The notes beneath the pieces are model-generated. The model searched no databases. It was not told the origin of the DNA and was given only the letters and a program-made list of their open reading frames with translations. DNA of 7,618 nt, taken from NCBI GenBank assembly GCA_028282395.1, contig JANQHY010000021.1:1-7618 (forward strand). Reading direction: 5' to 3'. Made by a program: the position numbers and the translations under genes. Below, piece by piece: positions 5,251-7,618 of the stretch. Every line of letters begins with the position of its first letter. Within the stretch, counting starts at the first letter, position 1. Source of the stretch: Gammaproteobacteria bacterium (lineage in GTDB: Bacteria; Pseudomonadota; Gammaproteobacteria; UBA12402).

Positions 5251-5958
5251 TTGAGTACTGCAATTATAACTGGAGCCAGTAAAGGTATAGGCCGAGAAGT
5301 GAGTATGCATTTGGCAAAATCGGGATACAACGTTGTACTTATTTCGCGAACCAGTAGTTTATTGGAATCTTTGGAGAAAGAAATTACCCAGTCTTATTCT
5401 ACTGGAGTAGATATTTGTCCCATTGATGTTTTTTCTGAGACAGAAGTTAATAAAGCAATTAACAATGCTTACCAGAAGTATGGTTCTATAGATTTGCTAT
5501 TTAATAACGCTGGATTTGTTAAGAGAGGAACATCAAATTTATCTTCAGGGTCCTTGCAGGAGATGATTAATACTAATTTAATCGGTGCTATTAATATGAT
5601 AAGGGCTGTAACACCGTACATGGTCAAAAATGCACATGGCTGTATTATTAATGTCAGCTCTCGCAATGCAAAAATTCCTAGGCCATTTCTGGGCGGATAT
5701 GCTGCCAGTAAGGCTGCATTATTAGCTTTTAATGAATCACTATATAAAGAGCTAACCTCATCTGGAATAAAAGTAACAGCACTGTGCCCTGGTTTTGTAA
5801 ATACAGAAATGACTAGCGATGTCCAAGAAGATAGAAATCATTTAATTCAACCATGTGACATTTGTACAACAATTGATTATTTGTTGTCGTTACCACAAGC
5901 GGTTGCAATAAAGGAGATTTGTTTTGAGAGCATGGTTCAAGCAGGTAAGTATTGTTAA
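5251..5958 (+). CDS. Short-chain dehydrogenase/reductase (SDR), 235 aa
   Basis: A cytoplasmic NAD(P)(H)-dependent oxidoreductase of the classical SDR family, of usual length. Cofactor-binding TGASKGIG is at 7-14, the adenine-pocket aspartate at D59, NNAG at 85-88, the structural/catalytic N109, the catalytic serine in NVSS (136-137), YAASK at 150-154 (Y150, K154) and the PG motif at 180-181. The tetrad N-S-Y-K is intact, so it should be active. R33 after the second beta strand suggests a preference for NADP(H). The substrate cannot be read from the sequence; close paralogues include 3-oxoacyl-ACP reductases and sugar or ketone reductases. The start is TTG 5251: AAAGGA (5238-5243) lies 7 bp upstream and the protein then begins STAIITGASKG, normal for the family. 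It overlaps the next gene by 35 bp, so enzyme and binding protein are co-expressed; it could make or modify the ligand sensed by the neighbours, which is conjecture. Confidence 0.9.
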   Translation: MSTAIITGASKGIGREVSMHLAKSGYNVVLISRTSSLLESLEKEITQSYSTGVDICPIDVFSETEVNKAINNAYQKYGSIDLLFNNAGFVKRGTSNLSSGSLQEMINTNLIGAINMIRAVTPYMVKNAHGCIINVSSRNAKIPRPFLGGYAASKAALLAFNESLYKELTSSGIKVTALCPGFVNTEMTSDVQEDRNHLIQPCDICTTIDYLLSLPQAVAIKEICFESMVQAGKYC

Positions 5959-7078
5959 GTATCTCTTTGCTTTTATAGTGTTGAGTTTTGCCTCAGCCAA
6001 TTCTTTATCTGAGACTCTAAAGGTGGCAATAATAGATAGTTTTCATTATCAAAAATTTGTTACTACACAATATAAGAAATTTTATTTAATGGGTATTGAC
6101 TTGGCGGTACAAGAAGCTAAAAAGCTTGGATTTGATGTGAAATATAAATTATTCTTATATCAGGACACGGATTTATCTATCTTTTCATCAATACGCGCAA
6201 TGAATAAGTGGCGTCCAACTTTAATCATAGGCCCCAGAACTTCAAATAAATTTTTATTACTTCATCCAGGTGTTAAAGATATAATGGTTTTATCACCTTT
6301 TGCCACTTCGGATAAATTAGCCTTATTGCCGAAAAATTTCTTTGGCATCACCCTTCCTAGTAAGTATGCAGCTAGATCTCAATTTCTTCTAATTAGAAAT
6401 ATTTTACGAAATCATAATGTATCTATCCTAACAGAGGCTTCGTGTGATAGTTGTGTTAGTGAATCAAATGTATTGTTAAAACTATTGAAGCATAATGGAA
6501 TTAAGGCAAAGAATACTTTGATTTTAGGTGGCCAAGTTTCTTCCATGGAAATAAAGAAAATCTTTTTAGGGGATAATGATATCTTTGTTTTATCTACACT
6601 AGCCCATACTGCAGGAGTTTTGATGGCGCGAATTACAAATCACCAAAAACGGAAAACTATTTTTATTGGTGGAGATGGCTGGGGCACATGGGGGGATACT
6701 GAAGCAGGGAGGTTGCCGGCCAGGTATCCATATGTTGCATACCACATTGTTCCATGGTCTCTTTCAAATGCAAGTCCTTATTTTAAAAAATTTAGACAGC
6801 AATATATAGAAAAATATAAATCAGAGCCAGAAGATAAAATGTCATTTGTTTCATATCAAACATTAATGTCTGCGATAATGGCCGTATATAATTGTCACTT
6901 GATTAAACAGAAAGTGACAGCTAAAACACTCCTATCATGTTATAAAACTGCAGTTCAGTTAAATCCAGATTATTATAGAAATTTAAATTTTGTAATTTAC
7001 AAAATTTCAAGAAATACTAATAAGATAATAGGAGTGATAAATCCTATAAGCCAACTGGTTGAAATCAAACATGAATAG
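5924..7078 (+). CDS. Secreted type I periplasmic ligand-binding protein (LivJ-like), 384 aa
   Basis: Probably a periplasmic solute-binding protein of the branched-chain amino-acid/Peripla_BP_6 type. Residues 1-25 form a signal peptide: basic start with K6 and K12, hydrophobic core YLFAFIVLSFA (13-23), and ASA cleavage site before N26. There is no lipobox cysteine, so the mature protein should be soluble. The mature part follows the two-lobed fold: VAIIDSF strand (34-40), helix GIDLAVQEAKKLG (57-69), IIGPRTS (101-107), a second lobe starting near 165, and the typical FIGGDGWG (247-254). C174 and C177 (SCDSC) could form a disulphide. The TTG start at 5924 is supported by AAGGAG (5911-5916) with 7-bp spacing and by giving a complete signal peptide. 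The gene overlaps the SDR by 35 bp and the next gene by 8 bp. No permease or ATPase follows, so it probably feeds a sensor instead of a transporter. The ligand is unknown. Confidence 0.82.
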   Translation: MRAWFKQVSIVKYLFAFIVLSFASANSLSETLKVAIIDSFHYQKFVTTQYKKFYLMGIDLAVQEAKKLGFDVKYKLFLYQDTDLSIFSSIRAMNKWRPTLIIGPRTSNKFLLLHPGVKDIMVLSPFATSDKLALLPKNFFGITLPSKYAARSQFLLIRNILRNHNVSILTEASCDSCVSESNVLLKLLKHNGIKAKNTLILGGQVSSMEIKKIFLGDNDIFVLSTLAHTAGVLMARITNHQKRKTIFIGGDGWGTWGDTEAGRLPARYPYVAYHIVPWSLSNASPYFKKFRQQYIEKYKSEPEDKMSFVSYQTLMSAIMAVYNCHLIKQKVTAKTLLSCYKTAVQLNPDYYRNLNFVIYKISRNTNKIIGVINPISQLVEIKHE

Positions 7079-7618
7079 AGCTTTTACACTAAGTAGGCAA
7101 ATTAAAAGAAAAATAAGCTTTAGAGTTATTTCAACATTAATAATATTTACATTTTTATTATTTTTGCTTGCTTTCATAGATATTCAATCGTATTTAAACG
7201 AAACAGAAGTAAGTTTAGATAAGCTCACTAATAATTTAGATTCTTATATCGTTAGCCAACAGTTGATTAAAAATCGATATGCTATTGCATTAGAGCTAGA
7301 TCAATTAGAAAAAAATTATGGGATAAAAATAACGTGGATCGAAAAAGGGAATCTGCCAACAACGGAAGGCATCGAGTGGATTTTTCCATTTAACTGGAGG
7401 TATTACCACTCTGTACACAGTGTTAGTAAGTTAAATATGGGATACTATAAGATTACTGGGTCATTATTTAAAAATCCCTACGTTAGAAACTCTTTTATAA
7501 CAAAAATTGTCATTTTAATTGTGTTTTTTATTAATGGCATTCAAACCCGCATTGGTAAAGAACTCACAGCTCAAGTGTTCGGTGAGCTTATTACCTACTC
7601 TGGCGCCAAGCCTGTCAG
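7071..7618 (+). CDS. N-terminal part of a two-TM membrane sensor (kinase-like), probably interrupted; open at window edge
   Basis: ATG 7071 overlaps the preceding stop by 8 bp (ATGAATAG), and no Shine-Dalgarno is visible, consistent with translational coupling. Residues 1-16 are basic (RQIKRK). TM1 spans about 17-37, a region of about 100 residues follows (38-141, with N-terminal helix LTNNLDSYIVSQQLIKNRY), and TM2 is about 142-154 (FITKIVILIVFFI). This is the input half of a sensor histidine kinase or similar signalling protein with a periplasmic domain. No HAMP, phosphoacceptor His or ATPase domain is seen, so 'kinase' is an inference from topology and from the upstream binding protein. Directly after TM2, from about residue 155 (nt 7535), base composition changes sharply to more GC-rich DNA, and the protein sequence (TRIGKELTAQVFGELITYSG...) no longer looks like a cytoplasmic linker. 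The frame stays open to 7618. The gene is therefore probably truncated and fused in frame to foreign sequence. Confidence 0.55.
   Translation, partial: MNRAFTLSRQIKRKISFRVISTLIIFTFLLFLLAFIDIQSYLNETEVSLDKLTNNLDSYIVSQQLIKNRYAIALELDQLEKNYGIKITWIEKGNLPTTEGIEWIFPFNWRYYHSVHSVSKLNMGYYKITGSLFKNPYVRNSFITKIVILIVFFINGIQTRIGKELTAQVFGELITYSGAKPV
7535..7618. other. Unidentified GC-richer segment, possible mobile-element or rearrangement edge
   Basis: The last roughly 85 bp differ in composition and codon choice from the very AT-rich genes before them (CGC, GGC GCC, CTC, TTC codons). Three frames are open: the + frame continuing the sensor gene, a + frame starting at ATG 7534 (MAFKPALVKNSQLK...), and one minus frame (DRLGARVGNKLTEH...). 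I recognise none of these as a known transposase, and the segment is too short to decide. It most likely belongs to an element extending beyond the window. Confidence 0.35.

Noticed and set aside
1..7618. CRISPR arrays, tRNA or rRNA genes
   Set aside because: No regularly spaced repeats, cloverleaf with CCA-type end or conserved rRNA sequence was found by eye.

Overview
The window looks like part of a plasmid backbone plus accessory cargo from a low-GC gammaproteobacterium. A Legionella- or Piscirickettsia-like host is my best guess, from the AT-rich composition, the style of the ParA/ParB and replication-type proteins, and the mobile-element debris. This is an inference: no host-diagnostic gene is present. 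All recognisable genes lie on the + strand.

Left end (1-1160): a mobile-element end resembling an IS21-family terminus (about 1-99) abuts a small ribbon-helix-helix-like reading frame with no start of its own (103-372), so that gene appears 5'-truncated. An AT-rich gap of about 190 bp follows. It holds an imperfect inverted repeat with dif-like half-sites (516-546), directly upstream of a short tyrosine recombinase that keeps the full catalytic set (566-1159).

Plasmid maintenance core (1160-5095): an operator-like palindrome sits at the parA start. parA and parB overlap by 11 bp and form a type Ia-like partition pair (ParA with an N-terminal helix-turn-helix extension). Two identical 18-bp inverted repeats 53 bp apart, one inside the last codons of parB and one just after it, are the best candidates for the centromere (parS). 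They are followed by a structured leader: a minus-strand intrinsic terminator with no minus-strand gene to serve, a long inverted repeat, and a hairpin that sequesters the Shine-Dalgarno of a 512-aa putative replication initiator. This layout suggests antisense-RNA copy-number control. The initiator carries two copies of a winged-helix unit, apparently an internal duplication.

Cargo (5096-7618): after a 155-bp intergenic region with a plausible promoter, three genes are packed with overlaps of 35 and 8 bp. They encode a short-chain dehydrogenase/reductase (SDR), a secreted type I periplasmic binding protein (amino-acid/LivJ-like fold), and a protein starting as a two-TM sensor with a periplasmic domain. 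No ABC permease or ATPase is present, so a sensing role (binding protein presenting a ligand to a membrane sensor, as in LuxP/LuxQ) fits better than uptake. The third gene reads into visibly more GC-rich sequence at about 7535, right after its second TM segment, and remains open to the window edge. It is probably interrupted by another mobile element or rearrangement.

The most interesting points are the putative antisense/leader control region at 3421-3556, the parS-like pair overlapping parB, and the SDR/binding-protein/sensor operon.
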